From positions 1-25,856 of the forward strand of contig NZ_JBLIAI010000038.1 in the NCBI RefSeq assembly GCF_047634455.1: a stretch of 25,856 nt of DNA, in the 5' to 3' direction. Shown here in pieces: positions 1-7,793 of the stretch. The stretch's first letter is position 1; every line of letters starts with the position of its first letter. The position numbers were made by a program, and so were the translations under genes. This DNA comes from Maritalea sp047634455. GTDB lineage: Bacteria > Pseudomonadota > Alphaproteobacteria > Rhizobiales > Devosiaceae. A model generated the notes under the pieces. It searched no databases. It saw only the letters and a program-made list of their open reading frames with translations, and was not told the DNA's origin.

Positions 1-960
1 AATATCGTCCAGTCGCGACCGTAGGGTGGGCAGATCAATAACCACGTTGTTGAGCCTGAAATAAAGGTCCGCGCGAAAGCCACCGTTTTCGATGGCATGA
101 TCTAAGGGCTCGTTCGATGCAGAGACGATGCGGACATCCACAGTGATCGGCTTGTCAGCACCGACGGGTAAGATTTCGCGTAATTCAATTGCGCGGAGCA
201 GTTTTGCTTGTACGTCGAGCGAACATGTGCCGATTTCGTCCAGAAACAATGTGCCGCCTTCTGCTTGCCGGAAAAGACCTTGCGAATGCCCCGCCTCACC
301 AAATACGCGTTGTTCAAAACCATCGGCTGCAATGTTGGCACAATTGATGGCGAGAAACGGGCCATTTGCCCTATCTGATAGATTGTGCAGCGCACGGGCA
401 ACAAGTTCTTTGCCAGTGCCGGTTTCGCCCAGGATGAGGGCAGCGGCGTGCGCCGAACTAAAATCCAGAACGCTTTCTCTCACAGATTGCAGTAATTCAG
501 ATTTGCCCAGCAACACGCGATCCAAACCGGAGAGCGTGGCAAGTTGTTTGCGCAATCGCTCGGCGTCGTTGGACAAGCGGTGCTTTTCCGCAGCGTTACG
601 CAAGATGGTCAGAAGTCGTTGTGGGTCGAAAGGTTTTTCCAAAAAACTATAAGCGCCGTCGCGCATGGCCTGCACGGCAGTTGGAATATCGCCATGCGCC
701 GAAATGAGCACGATGGGCAGCTGCGCAACGCTGGACTTTACATTTAAAAGATCAAGACCGGAGCTTTTGGGCATCCGCACGTCGCATAGTATGACGTCGG
801 GCAAGAAAGCTGCCACTTTATCGTCGATTGCTGTTGCTTCAGACAAAGCCTCAACTTCCCAACCTGCCGCATTCATCAAGTGGACAAGCGATTGGCGCAT
901 TTCTTTGTCATCATCAATGATGATGGCCCGATAATTGGTGCTTTTGGTGGCGGCTGACAA
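1..960 (-). CDS. dctD: DctD-type response regulator (AAA+), lacking GAFTGA; C-terminus outside window
   Basis: This is the response regulator partner of the DctB-like kinase directly upstream, in C4-dicarboxylate-type two-component control. The first 320 codons are visible and the rest lies beyond base 1. A receiver domain (about 10-125) has the acidic pocket D16-D18 and the probable phosphoacceptor D60 (CDVRMP). An AAA+ domain follows, with Walker A GETGTGKE at 178-185 and Walker B LFLDE ending at D241-E242. Between them, where sigma-54 activators carry the GAFTGA loop, the protein reads VFGEAGHSQGLFR (219-231), so the loop is absent and the region is shortened. The start is TTG at 960: there is an in-frame stop three codons earlier and a GAGG Shine-Dalgarno inside the end of dctB, 3 bp from the dctB stop. 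Family membership is sure. The dctD name rests on the dctB neighbour, and sigma-54 dependence is doubtful. Confidence 0.85.
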   Translation of the reverse strand, partial: MSAATKSTNYRAIIIDDDKEMRQSLVHLMNAAGWEVEALSEATAIDDKVAAFLPDVILCDVRMPKSSGLDLLNVKSSVAQLPIVLISAHGDIPTAVQAMRDGAYSFLEKPFDPQRLLTILRNAAEKHRLSNDAERLRKQLATLSGLDRVLLGKSELLQSVRESVLDFSSAHAAALILGETGTGKELVARALHNLSDRANGPFLAINCANIAADGFEQRVFGEAGHSQGLFRQAEGGTLFLDEIGTCSLDVQAKLLRAIELREILPVGADKPITVDVRIVSASNEPLDHAIENGGFRADLYFRLNNVVIDLPTLRSRLDDI

Positions 961-963
961 TAT

Positions 964-2691
964 TTAGTCCTCGCTCAGGGGCAATTCGACGGTGAATTGA
1001 GCACCTATTTCACAGTCGCGCGCGCTGAGCAATCCCTGGTGTTCACGCACGATGGCGGCGGAAATGGCTAATCCCAATCCCATTCCTTCGCCTGAAGGCT
1101 TGTTTGTATGGAAGGGTTCTTGCAGCTGTTCGATGCTTTGCCCGTTTAACCCGTGACCCCAATCTCGTACGGTGAGGATCATCAAATCGTCACGTGATTT
1201 TGCTTCAATTTCAAGTCGCTTCTCGGGCGCATCCTGCATGGCCGCAATTGCGTTGCGGATCAAATTGACCAACACTTGTTCCAAGCGCTGCCGGTTGCCT
1301 TTGAGGGAAACAAGGTCGCCTGGAACAGACACGGAAAGGTCGACATTATTTTGCGTTAGGTCATGTCGTGTCAGGCCAATGGCACCGTCAATCAGATCTG
1401 ATGTGCTGATGTGTTCGGTGCTGCTGCCGCCTGGCATGGCAAAAAACTTAAGTTCTTTTGTTATGCTCTCCATGCGGCGCACGAGACCGCCTATATGATC
1501 GACGACACCGCCAGGTTTATGTCCGCTTGAAATCTCTTCGGCCGCCAAATAATTGCGCATTGCGGAAATGGGTTGCCCTAGTTCATGGGTCACGGATGCA
1601 GCAAGTTGGCCCAATGCTGCGAGTTTGCTGGTGCGCGCCAACTCGCTTCGGGTCTGTTCGAGACGCTGCTCGGTCACCTTGCGTTCTTCGATTTCCATCA
1701 AGAGATTTTGGCGATCACTATGGGAAGCTTTAAGGGCGCGCTGAAGCTGGTTTGAACGAAAGGTCACGAACGCTATGCCCATTGTCGCCATTACAATGCC
1801 AGCGAGAATAATGACGAACCAAGCGCGTTCGAACAGGCTGGATGTGGGTTTGATGTACCAAAGCTTCCAACCCCGTCGCTCGACGTCTTTGTTGGCGAAA
1901 AGATAGTTGGTGCCTTCAAGCTGCACCTCGCTATCTTGGCGTAGTTGCCAATTAAGGGCGCGTAATTCTTGTTTGCCAAATTGCTGCTTGCTTTGAATGG
2001 CAATGCGCTGATTTTCGCTCAAATCGCTGGTCGTGCGATACCGCCATTTGTCTGACGTGGCGAACACCACGATGCCTTCTTTGTTGGTCACCAAAATGTC
2101 ATCACCCGAGGCTGCCCATGCGCCGGTGAGTTCGCTCAATGCAACTTTTAATGCAACGACGCCAACAGCATCCCCGTTCTGATTGCGAACAGTGTCACTG
2201 ATAAAGAAACCTGGTGTGAAGGTGGTTGCCCCGATAGCAAAAAACTCGCCACGTTTGCCGGCCATGGCGTCTTTGAAATAGGGCCTAAAGCCATAGTTCT
2301 TCCCAAGGAAGTTGACGGGATTGGCATAGTTGGAGGCTGCAATGGTCCAGCCATTTTTGTCCATCACATAAATTGCTTCGGCGTTGGATCGTTGCGCAAA
2401 ATCTTCAAGCCGTGGACTAAGGCCGTCGACGTCACCTTGTGTCAACGCACGGACGACAGCGGGGTCTTGCGCAACGATGAAGGGCAAATGTTCTAAGCGT
2501 TCCAACGCGCTAACTAGGGTGGAATGGTAAAGCTGTGCTCGACCCTCTGCGCGTTCAAGTTCAACTGCTTTGAATACGGAAAGTGAGGCAAAAAACAGCG
2601 ACCAAAAGCCGCCCAAAATTAGCACCGCGAATACAATTGCATAAGCAATTTTTTTGTAAGAACGGAAGATATTGCTTTTGCGTGTTGCCAT
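964..2691 (-). CDS. dctB: DctB-type membrane sensor histidine kinase
   Basis: A membrane-bound histidine kinase that probably senses C4-dicarboxylates or a similar ligand in the periplasm and phosphorylates the adjacent DctD-like regulator. Numbered from the ATG at 2691 (575 aa), it has an N-terminal membrane segment (about 17-40), a periplasmic Cache/PDC-type sensor region (about 45-285), a second membrane segment (about 290-312), a short coiled linker, a HisKA domain with phosphorylatable His369 in SVTHELGQP, and an HATPase_c domain with N box (LIRNAIAAM), DWGHGL and GEGMGLGL. An in-frame TTG at 2727 would add 12 residues. I prefer the ATG because MATRKSN leads straight into the first membrane helix, although neither start has a good Shine-Dalgarno. 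It lies 49 bp after ilvA and 3 bp before dctD on the same strand. The exact ligand cannot be read from the sequence. Confidence 0.88.
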   Translation of the reverse strand: MATRKSNIFRSYKKIAYAIVFAVLILGGFWSLFFASLSVFKAVELERAEGRAQLYHSTLVSALERLEHLPFIVAQDPAVVRALTQGDVDGLSPRLEDFAQRSNAEAIYVMDKNGWTIAASNYANPVNFLGKNYGFRPYFKDAMAGKRGEFFAIGATTFTPGFFISDTVRNQNGDAVGVVALKVALSELTGAWAASGDDILVTNKEGIVVFATSDKWRYRTTSDLSENQRIAIQSKQQFGKQELRALNWQLRQDSEVQLEGTNYLFANKDVERRGWKLWYIKPTSSLFERAWFVIILAGIVMATMGIAFVTFRSNQLQRALKASHSDRQNLLMEIEERKVTEQRLEQTRSELARTSKLAALGQLAASVTHELGQPISAMRNYLAAEEISSGHKPGGVVDHIGGLVRRMESITKELKFFAMPGGSSTEHISTSDLIDGAIGLTRHDLTQNNVDLSVSVPGDLVSLKGNRQRLEQVLVNLIRNAIAAMQDAPEKRLEIEAKSRDDLMILTVRDWGHGLNGQSIEQLQEPFHTNKPSGEGMGLGLAISAAIVREHQGLLSARDCEIGAQFTVELPLSED

Positions 2692-2740
2692 GTCGCTATG
2701 TTGTAGCGTTGGCCAAGATTTTGTCAAACAGACTTGGCGG

Positions 2741-3997
2741 TCAAACGATCAAACTTGATAGCAGCTCGTTGTCTGTGATGTCTTGAAAGCCAAAATCTCC
2801 CGCTATCAATTTTGCTTTTAGTGCGTCAAAGTTCTTGGTGTCGTTGGTTTCAATGCCCATCAGGACGGTGCCGAAGTTCCGTGCGGATTTTTTCAAATAT
2901 TCGAACCGCGCGATATCGTCATTGGGGCCGAGCATGTTGAGGAAATCCTTCAACGCGCCGGGGCGTTGGGGCATGCGCAGAATGAAATATTTTTTGAGGC
3001 CAGAATATTTTAGGGCCTTTTCTTTGACCTCTGGTAGCCGTTCAAAATCAAAATTGCCACCTGACGTCACACAAACTACATTTTTGCCCTTGAGCATTTC
3101 TGGCGGCAATGCGGACAAAATATCTATGGAAAGCGCACCTGCGGGTTCCAAGACCATGCCTTCAATATTCAACATCTCTATGATGGTTGCGCACAGGCGA
3201 TTTTCGGGAACCAAATGCACGATGTCTGCCGGTAAATGTTTGAGCATTTCATAATTGAGAGCGCCAACCTGGGCGACCGCAGCACCATCAACAAAGTTGT
3301 CGATGGCGTGAAGCTTGATACGCTCCCCTTGTTTGAGACTGCTTTTTAAACTCGGTGCACCTTCCGGCTCGACGAGCAGAATTTGAGTTTTGGGGGAGGC
3401 GGTCGCTAGATATGTGGAGACCCCGGCCGCCAAACCGCCGCCGCCAACGGGCATGATCATGAGATCCAACACGTCGCCATCAAGCTGTTCTAATGTTTCA
3501 AGCGCAATGGTGGCTTGCCCTTCAACGATGTCCGCGTGGTCAAATGGCGGCACCATTAGCGCTTGGTGTTCATCGGCAAAAGATAAAGCCGCTGTGTAAC
3601 ATTGGTCAAAGATGTCGCCGATCAATTTTATCTCAACATTCGCGCCGCCAAAGGCGCGGGTTTTGTCGATCTTTTGCTGCGGTGTTGTGACGGGCATAAA
3701 TATCGTGCCATGCACTCCAAAATGTGCGCAGCAAAACGCAAAGCCTTGTGCGTGATTGCCTGCAGAGGCACAGACAAAATCACCCTTGCGGGCCGTGTTT
3801 GAATTGATTGCTTTTGAAATGAAATTGTATGCACCGCGCAGTTTGTACGAACGCACTGGCGTTAAATCTTCGCGTTTTAGGAAAATGTTGGCGTCATATT
3901 TTTGACTGAGATAGATGTTTTTTTGGCAGGGCGTTGCATCAAGGATTTGTGCCAAGCGGGTTTTTGCGGCGGCAACTTGGTCGGTAAATTTGGTCAA
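2741..3997 (-). CDS. ilvA: Threonine dehydratase (threonine ammonia-lyase), short form
   Basis: A PLP enzyme that deaminates L-threonine to 2-oxobutanoate, the first step towards isoleucine. Numbered from the TTG at 3997 (418 aa): the PLP lysine is K52 in RSYKLRGA, the SAGNHAQG substrate loop is at 78-85, and the glycine-rich phosphate-binding loop GGGG is at 185-188. A single ACT-like regulatory domain (about 337-410, FILRMPQRPGALKDFL) follows. This is the short biosynthetic form, unlike E. coli IlvA with its two regulatory domains. The frame stays open to an ATG at 4099, but those extra 34 residues look non-coding and run through nested dyads at 4074-4101. The TTG with AAGAGAA upstream fits the family N-terminus better. 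The gene is divergent from the DUF3422 gene and may be co-transcribed with dctB. Confidence 0.93.
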   Translation of the reverse strand: MTKFTDQVAAAKTRLAQILDATPCQKNIYLSQKYDANIFLKREDLTPVRSYKLRGAYNFISKAINSNTARKGDFVCASAGNHAQGFAFCCAHFGVHGTIFMPVTTPQQKIDKTRAFGGANVEIKLIGDIFDQCYTAALSFADEHQALMVPPFDHADIVEGQATIALETLEQLDGDVLDLMIMPVGGGGLAAGVSTYLATASPKTQILLVEPEGAPSLKSSLKQGERIKLHAIDNFVDGAAVAQVGALNYEMLKHLPADIVHLVPENRLCATIIEMLNIEGMVLEPAGALSIDILSALPPEMLKGKNVVCVTSGGNFDFERLPEVKEKALKYSGLKKYFILRMPQRPGALKDFLNMLGPNDDIARFEYLKKSARNFGTVLMGIETNDTKNFDALKAKLIAGDFGFQDITDNELLSSLIV

Positions 3998-4073
3998 TTT
4001 AGGTTCTCTTGATGCAGGGCATGATGATGAGGTTTTAGCTCTACACCTGATTTTTCCATGTGACAAACCGCAA

Positions 4074-4101
4074 TGGTCGTAAATTGGTTCTACGACCAAT
4101 T
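4074..4101. promoter_or_regulatory. Nested dyads between ilvA and the DUF3422 gene (candidate operator)
   Basis: Two overlapping perfect inverted repeats share this short stretch: TGGTCGTA (4074-4081) with TACGACCA (4091-4098), and AATTGGT (4082-4088) with ACCAATT (4095-4101). The site lies in the divergent ilvA/DUF3422 intergenic region, about 77 bp upstream of the ilvA TTG. TTGGT...ACCAA half-sites are common for FCD-type GntR regulators, but the spacing here (6 bp) is not that of a regulator I can name. Operator function is inference. Confidence 0.4.
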
Positions 4102-4195
4102 ATGCAGCCAATGTGGGTGCGTAAGACAATATGCGCACTTGTCGCTTTTGGTCTGACCCGTCATGTTTATTGGAAGTGGGCATGGGGGATCGATA

Positions 4196-5494
4196 ATGGG
4201 TGAAGATGGCGAGAGTTCTCATCACGGTGAGTTAAGCGAAGATAGTTTTTTTGATCACGAGCTGCGCGCGCCCATTCATGCGGAAATTCACGCGCGTCTG
4301 ATTCCGCCGCTGCAAGCGCCATTGCGCGCGCGCCGGATCGTGTTTTTGGTTGGGCGTCATGGCGAACAAATGGCATATGCGAATACCCAATTGCGCAACT
4401 GGTGCGAAGAAATGGGCATTGCTGTGCCAGAGGAAAGCTGGCGGCAGTTTTCGTTTTCATTTGAAAAGTATGATGTGACGTGGGAAGCCCACACCGAGTT
4501 TGTCACGTTGACATGGTACGCGCCAATTGACGACAAAATCGCGCGGCCGATGGGTATCGGTTTAGAGGTGTTAAAACAATTCCCAATCATCACGGCGGCG
4601 CGAATTGACATTGTTGAGCGGCATGAGATTTCGCCAAGTGCGTTGTTAGGGTTTGAGCCCAAAAGCCTTTGTTTGTCACGAATAGGTGCTGGAAACGCAC
4701 AAATCGGGACAGATTTTCAAACTGACGAACACGGGTTCACGCGATTTGAAATTGCGGTCCATCAACTCAGTTCAATCAAAACGGGCATTTTAGTTCGCCG
4801 ATTTTTGGAAATTGATACTTACCGCACCATGGCGTTGGTTGGATTGCCGGATGCTCGTGTGCAGTCTCGGATCGTTGGCGGGTTGGAAGTTGAGTTGAGC
4901 ACACTAAACGGAGAGATCGGCGGTGTATCAACTATTGAGGATAGCAAGCGGATATTGGGCATGTTGCATTCGTTGTCGGTACGTGCAGGGCGCAGCCTTG
5001 ACGCCACTGCCTACCGATTTGCCGCAAGCCAAGCCTATGGTGATGTGCTGCAAATTCGGCTTGACCGAATAGAGGAAGAGCAAAGCGAAAAGCACACAAC
5101 GATTACGCGTTATTTGTCGAACCGTGTCGATCCAGCCCTTGCCACCTGCCGGGCCACAGAGAAACGCCAACGCTCTTTGAACAATAAAATCGCGCGATCA
5201 ATTCAACTGTTGGATGCCCGGATTAATGTGGACATTCAATCGCAAAATCGCGAGGTTTTGTCTTCGATTTCTAAAACAGCCAAGAGCCAATACAAGTTGC
5301 AATCGACCGTTGAAGGATTGTCCACAATTGCGATTTCATATTATGCGCTTGGCATATTGGGTTATGTGTTTGCCGGTTTCGCGGAGCAGTTGCCCCTGTC
5401 CAAAACCATGATGCTTGGATTGCTTGCGCCGTTTGTTTTACTTGCCAGCTGGTTCGGCATTCAGGCAATCAAAAACCGACACAAAGCGGAGTAA
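4196..5494 (+). CDS. DUF3422 family membrane-anchored protein
   Basis: A conserved proteobacterial protein of unknown function (DUF3422), 432 aa from the ATG at 4196. The N-terminal motif HELRAPIHAEIHARL is typical of the family as I recall it. The middle is soluble with mixed alpha/beta character. The C-terminus carries two hydrophobic segments (about 375-395 and 402-424) and ends in a basic tail, so it is probably an inner-membrane protein with a large cytoplasmic domain. An upstream in-frame ATG at 4163 would add 11 residues, but only the 4196 start has a good Shine-Dalgarno (GGGGGA, 7-8 bp upstream). Its stop codon directly abuts the stop of the convergent P1 peptidase gene with no spacer. 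The pathway cannot be told from the neighbours. Confidence 0.85.
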   Translation: MGEDGESSHHGELSEDSFFDHELRAPIHAEIHARLIPPLQAPLRARRIVFLVGRHGEQMAYANTQLRNWCEEMGIAVPEESWRQFSFSFEKYDVTWEAHTEFVTLTWYAPIDDKIARPMGIGLEVLKQFPIITAARIDIVERHEISPSALLGFEPKSLCLSRIGAGNAQIGTDFQTDEHGFTRFEIAVHQLSSIKTGILVRRFLEIDTYRTMALVGLPDARVQSRIVGGLEVELSTLNGEIGGVSTIEDSKRILGMLHSLSVRAGRSLDATAYRFAASQAYGDVLQIRLDRIEEEQSEKHTTITRYLSNRVDPALATCRATEKRQRSLNNKIARSIQLLDARINVDIQSQNREVLSSISKTAKSQYKLQSTVEGLSTIAISYYALGILGYVFAGFAEQLPLSKTMMLGLLAPFVLLASWFGIQAIKNRHKAE

Positions 5495-6445
5495 CTACTT
5501 TGCGCCTGCGGCTTCCAATATGGCGTCCCAAGCGAGTTCAGATGCTATCGCACCAAGCGCGAACGGCGGCAGGCCGGGGTCGTCGACTTGTTCGGTGCTG
5601 ACCGCAAATAACACATCACCATCAAACTCTGTATGGAACGGTTGAATGCCGCGCGCCATAGAGCTGTGCACTTGTTTGGCGACTTGGTTGAGGGCTGTGC
5701 GTGACATGCGCTGATTGGTGACCAGCAACGTAAGGGTTGTATTGCCTTTGCCTGCGGGCTCAATGGCGCCAATATAGTCGTGCAAATGGATGCGATTGCC
5801 CGTTTCTGGATCAAGATTTCCACGCACAACTTTGCTCTGTTTGTCCACTATTGCACCAAATGGGTTGAGCACCGTGGCGATGAAAATCTTGGTTTTGCCG
5901 CGTTGACGAAACGCCGCGCCTTGCCCCGTGCGCTCACCTTCATAACCAACTTCTGTGAGGCATTTGCCTGCACTGGCAGAAAACCCTGCCCCAACACTGC
6001 CTTGCGGAAATTGGTTTACTTGTGTTGCATTGAGGGCCGCACGGCCAAGCGCTTTGTCGGGGTAAACGGCATTGTCGCGAAAACGATAATCATAAACGAT
6101 GGCGCCCGCTGCCAATGCAATATCTTGCCAATGTGTTGAGTAGTTTGCGCGTTTGTGCAGTTCTGCGCCGACGCCCAAAATCGCTTCCTGCCCGTAAGCT
6201 GAGCCGCCGGCGAAGCAAATGGCATCGACCTCAGGATAATGGGTGCCGATGGAACCGATTGCGCCGCCACGACAATCGCTGACCATCATGGAACGCTTGG
6301 CGAACTCGAAAACTGTACACCCGGTTTGCGCAGAAGCATAGTCCGCTGTTCCGACTTTGATTTCGGGGAACTTGAAGCTTAGGATGCCGCGATCAGATCG
6401 ATTGGTTTGGATTTTCAAGTCTGCGGTGTCATTGGTGATGGTCAC
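5495..6445 (-). CDS. P1 (DmpA/NylC-like) self-processing peptidase/amidohydrolase
   Basis: A member of the P1/S58 family: aminopeptidase DmpA, beta-peptidyl aminopeptidases, 6-aminohexanoate oligomer hydrolase NylC. These are N-terminal nucleophile enzymes that cleave themselves and then hydrolyse unusual peptides or amides. Numbered from the GTG at 6445 (316 aa): GSVGAGFSA (about 149-157) matches the family GNVGAGTGA region. GNTTLTLLVTN (about 234-244) holds the likely autocleavage site N235/T236 as in NylC, so Thr rather than Ser is the predicted nucleophile. RGIQPFHTEFDGDVLFAVST is the usual C-terminal block. The GTG start overlaps the TGA of the upstream alpha/beta hydrolase gene (GTGA) with an AAAGG upstream. 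A TTG at 6463 is the alternative. The two enzymes are translationally coupled. The substrate is unknown. Confidence 0.88.
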   Translation of the reverse strand: MTITNDTADLKIQTNRSDRGILSFKFPEIKVGTADYASAQTGCTVFEFAKRSMMVSDCRGGAIGSIGTHYPEVDAICFAGGSAYGQEAILGVGAELHKRANYSTHWQDIALAAGAIVYDYRFRDNAVYPDKALGRAALNATQVNQFPQGSVGAGFSASAGKCLTEVGYEGERTGQGAAFRQRGKTKIFIATVLNPFGAIVDKQSKVVRGNLDPETGNRIHLHDYIGAIEPAGKGNTTLTLLVTNQRMSRTALNQVAKQVHSSMARGIQPFHTEFDGDVLFAVSTEQVDDPGLPPFALGAIASELAWDAILEAAGAK

Positions 6446-7089
6446 GCATTTGCCTTTAGCCAATTTTGCATATCGATGATCATTTTGTGGTGACCTAAAA
6501 TCGTTTTGGGTACATCATTGTCACATTCTAGCACATGTGCCAAATCATCGATCACCGAAACGAAAGCGCCCGCTTTTGCAAATTCTGCATAAGTTGGAGG
6601 GTCATATCCCTTGTCGGCAGATCCAATGCAAACAAAGGATTTATGCGCGTTTTGCAAAATGCCTTCAGGAACTTGAGGGATTTTGGATGACGGGGTCAGC
6701 CACGCAAGTTGAGCATTCTTTAGGTGCCCTTGCATGAGCAGATTGCCCATCAAAACAGTGCCTAGTGATTTGCCGACCACAAGAAACTCGTTGTGTTTTG
6801 GCAATTGCGGTATCGTCTCGGCTATTGAAGCAGCATCGTCGCGTAAGATGTCTATGATTTCGTCAAAATCGAAATCGCGAAAGCCTTCAACCTTGTCATA
6901 GGCGTAGTTAGCGCCAGCGACCCGGTAGCCATTATCTAAAAGCAATTGCCGGGTGAAATAGAAAATTGGGTTTTCTAGGCGATAGCCGACCCCGGGCAAA
7001 AGCAAGGCCAAGCGATTTGCCCCGTCATTTTCTTCGCTGACATCAATCGTGAAATGATGGTTCTTGCGACCAGAGACTACAATAGACAT
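6442..7089 (-). CDS. Small alpha/beta hydrolase
   Basis: A 215-residue alpha/beta-hydrolase-fold protein without signal peptide or membrane segment, probably a cytosolic esterase or related hydrolase. Visible are the oxyanion region LLPGVGY (30-36), the nucleophile elbow VVGKSLGT with Ser108, a probable acid at Asp159 (CIGSADKGYD) and a probable catalytic His185 (DDLAHVLE). All three triad members are present in the right order. The ATG at 7089 is preferred, and a GTG at 7101 with AAGG upstream would add four residues. It ends in a GTGA overlap with the P1 amidohydrolase and lies 71 bp downstream of the GntR gene. This suggests a small catabolic unit under that regulator, but the substrate cannot be inferred. 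Confidence 0.8.
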   Translation of the reverse strand: MSIVVSGRKNHHFTIDVSEENDGANRLALLLPGVGYRLENPIFYFTRQLLLDNGYRVAGANYAYDKVEGFRDFDFDEIIDILRDDAASIAETIPQLPKHNEFLVVGKSLGTVLMGNLLMQGHLKNAQLAWLTPSSKIPQVPEGILQNAHKSFVCIGSADKGYDPPTYAEFAKAGAFVSVIDDLAHVLECDNDVPKTILGHHKMIIDMQNWLKANA

Positions 7090-7118
7090 GATAGACTGCA
7101 CCTCACACCTTGATGAAA

Positions 7119-7133
7119 GTTCAATATACGAAC
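7119..7133. promoter_or_regulatory. Candidate GntR operator in the gap upstream of the hydrolase pair
   Basis: GTTC (7119-7122) and GAAC (7130-7133) form a short dyad around an AT-rich TATA-containing core, in the only intergenic space (71 bp) between the GntR gene and the hydrolase-P1 pair. On the minus strand the core offers a -10-like TATATT, but I see no matching -35. This is weak and is offered only because the position suits an FCD-GntR site. Confidence 0.2.
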
Positions 7134-7160
7134 TGGTTGTGGCAACAGGATAGTTGCATT

Positions 7161-7790
7161 CTACAAAATCGAACTCAGCTTGCGGCCAGTTAGTTTTACA
7201 TGTCGTTCAAGGACTTTGGCTGCGTTTTCGATATCGCCATTTTTTAGCGCTTTGATGATTGTGCGGTGATCATGTTCGATCCGTGTTTCCCATTTTGACT
7301 TCCACGTCGCAAACAAAAACCTTGCGCTGGCCACATGCAGATCAACCAACGTGGCGAGTAATTTGGGCATTTGGCAATCAGCGACGATGGTGCGATGGAA
7401 ACGCTGATTTGCCTCTTCCCAGGTGTAAATGTCCAGGGCTTTTTCGCCTTCCTCAATCGCTTGTTGGGCGGCTGAGAACGTTTGTGTCTTCATGTGTGGG
7501 AAAGCGTGGCGAAGGGCCAACACTTCCAGCACAGAGCGCATTTCTGCTACTTCTTTGGCTTCTGACACATCAAATGTGGAAACCCGTACGCCGCGTCGGG
7601 GAATGCTGACCGCTAGTCCGCGTGCTTCAAGTTCACGAAATGCTTCGCGCACGGGTACGTGGCTTGCGCCGAACTCCTCGGCAATATGGTCTTGTCGCAA
7701 CTTTTCGTCTGGCATCAGTTCACCGCGCACAATGCGGTCGGCCAATACGGCTGTAATGTCTTGTACGATGGTGCGTTTGTGGTGATCCAT
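7161..7790 (-). CDS. GntR family transcriptional regulator, FCD subfamily
   Basis: A 209-residue ligand-responsive DNA-binding protein. The N-terminal winged HTH (about 8-75) has the typical GntR block: IVRGELMPDEKLRQ, FGASHVPVREAFRELEARGLAV, RRGVRVS. The C-terminal FCD effector-binding domain (about 85-205) shows NQRFHRTIV, EHDHRTIIKALKNGD and LERHV, positions that in this family often supply metal- or ligand-binding His residues. The ATG at 7790 lies only 3 bp after the glycosyltransferase stop. No Shine-Dalgarno is evident, so it may be translated through coupling. FCD regulators usually control nearby sugar-acid, amino-acid or organic-acid catabolic genes. Here the best target candidates are the downstream hydrolase and P1 amidohydrolase. 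Repressor or activator mode is unknown. Confidence 0.9.
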   Translation of the reverse strand: MDHHKRTIVQDITAVLADRIVRGELMPDEKLRQDHIAEEFGASHVPVREAFRELEARGLAVSIPRRGVRVSTFDVSEAKEVAEMRSVLEVLALRHAFPHMKTQTFSAAQQAIEEGEKALDIYTWEEANQRFHRTIVADCQMPKLLATLVDLHVASARFLFATWKSKWETRIEHDHRTIIKALKNGDIENAAKVLERHVKLTGRKLSSIL

Positions 7791-7793
7791 AAA

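Noticed and set aside
3998..4099. N-terminal extension of threonine dehydratase
   Set aside because: The added 34 residues do not resemble the family and would place nested regulatory dyads in coding sequence; the TTG at 3997 fits better.
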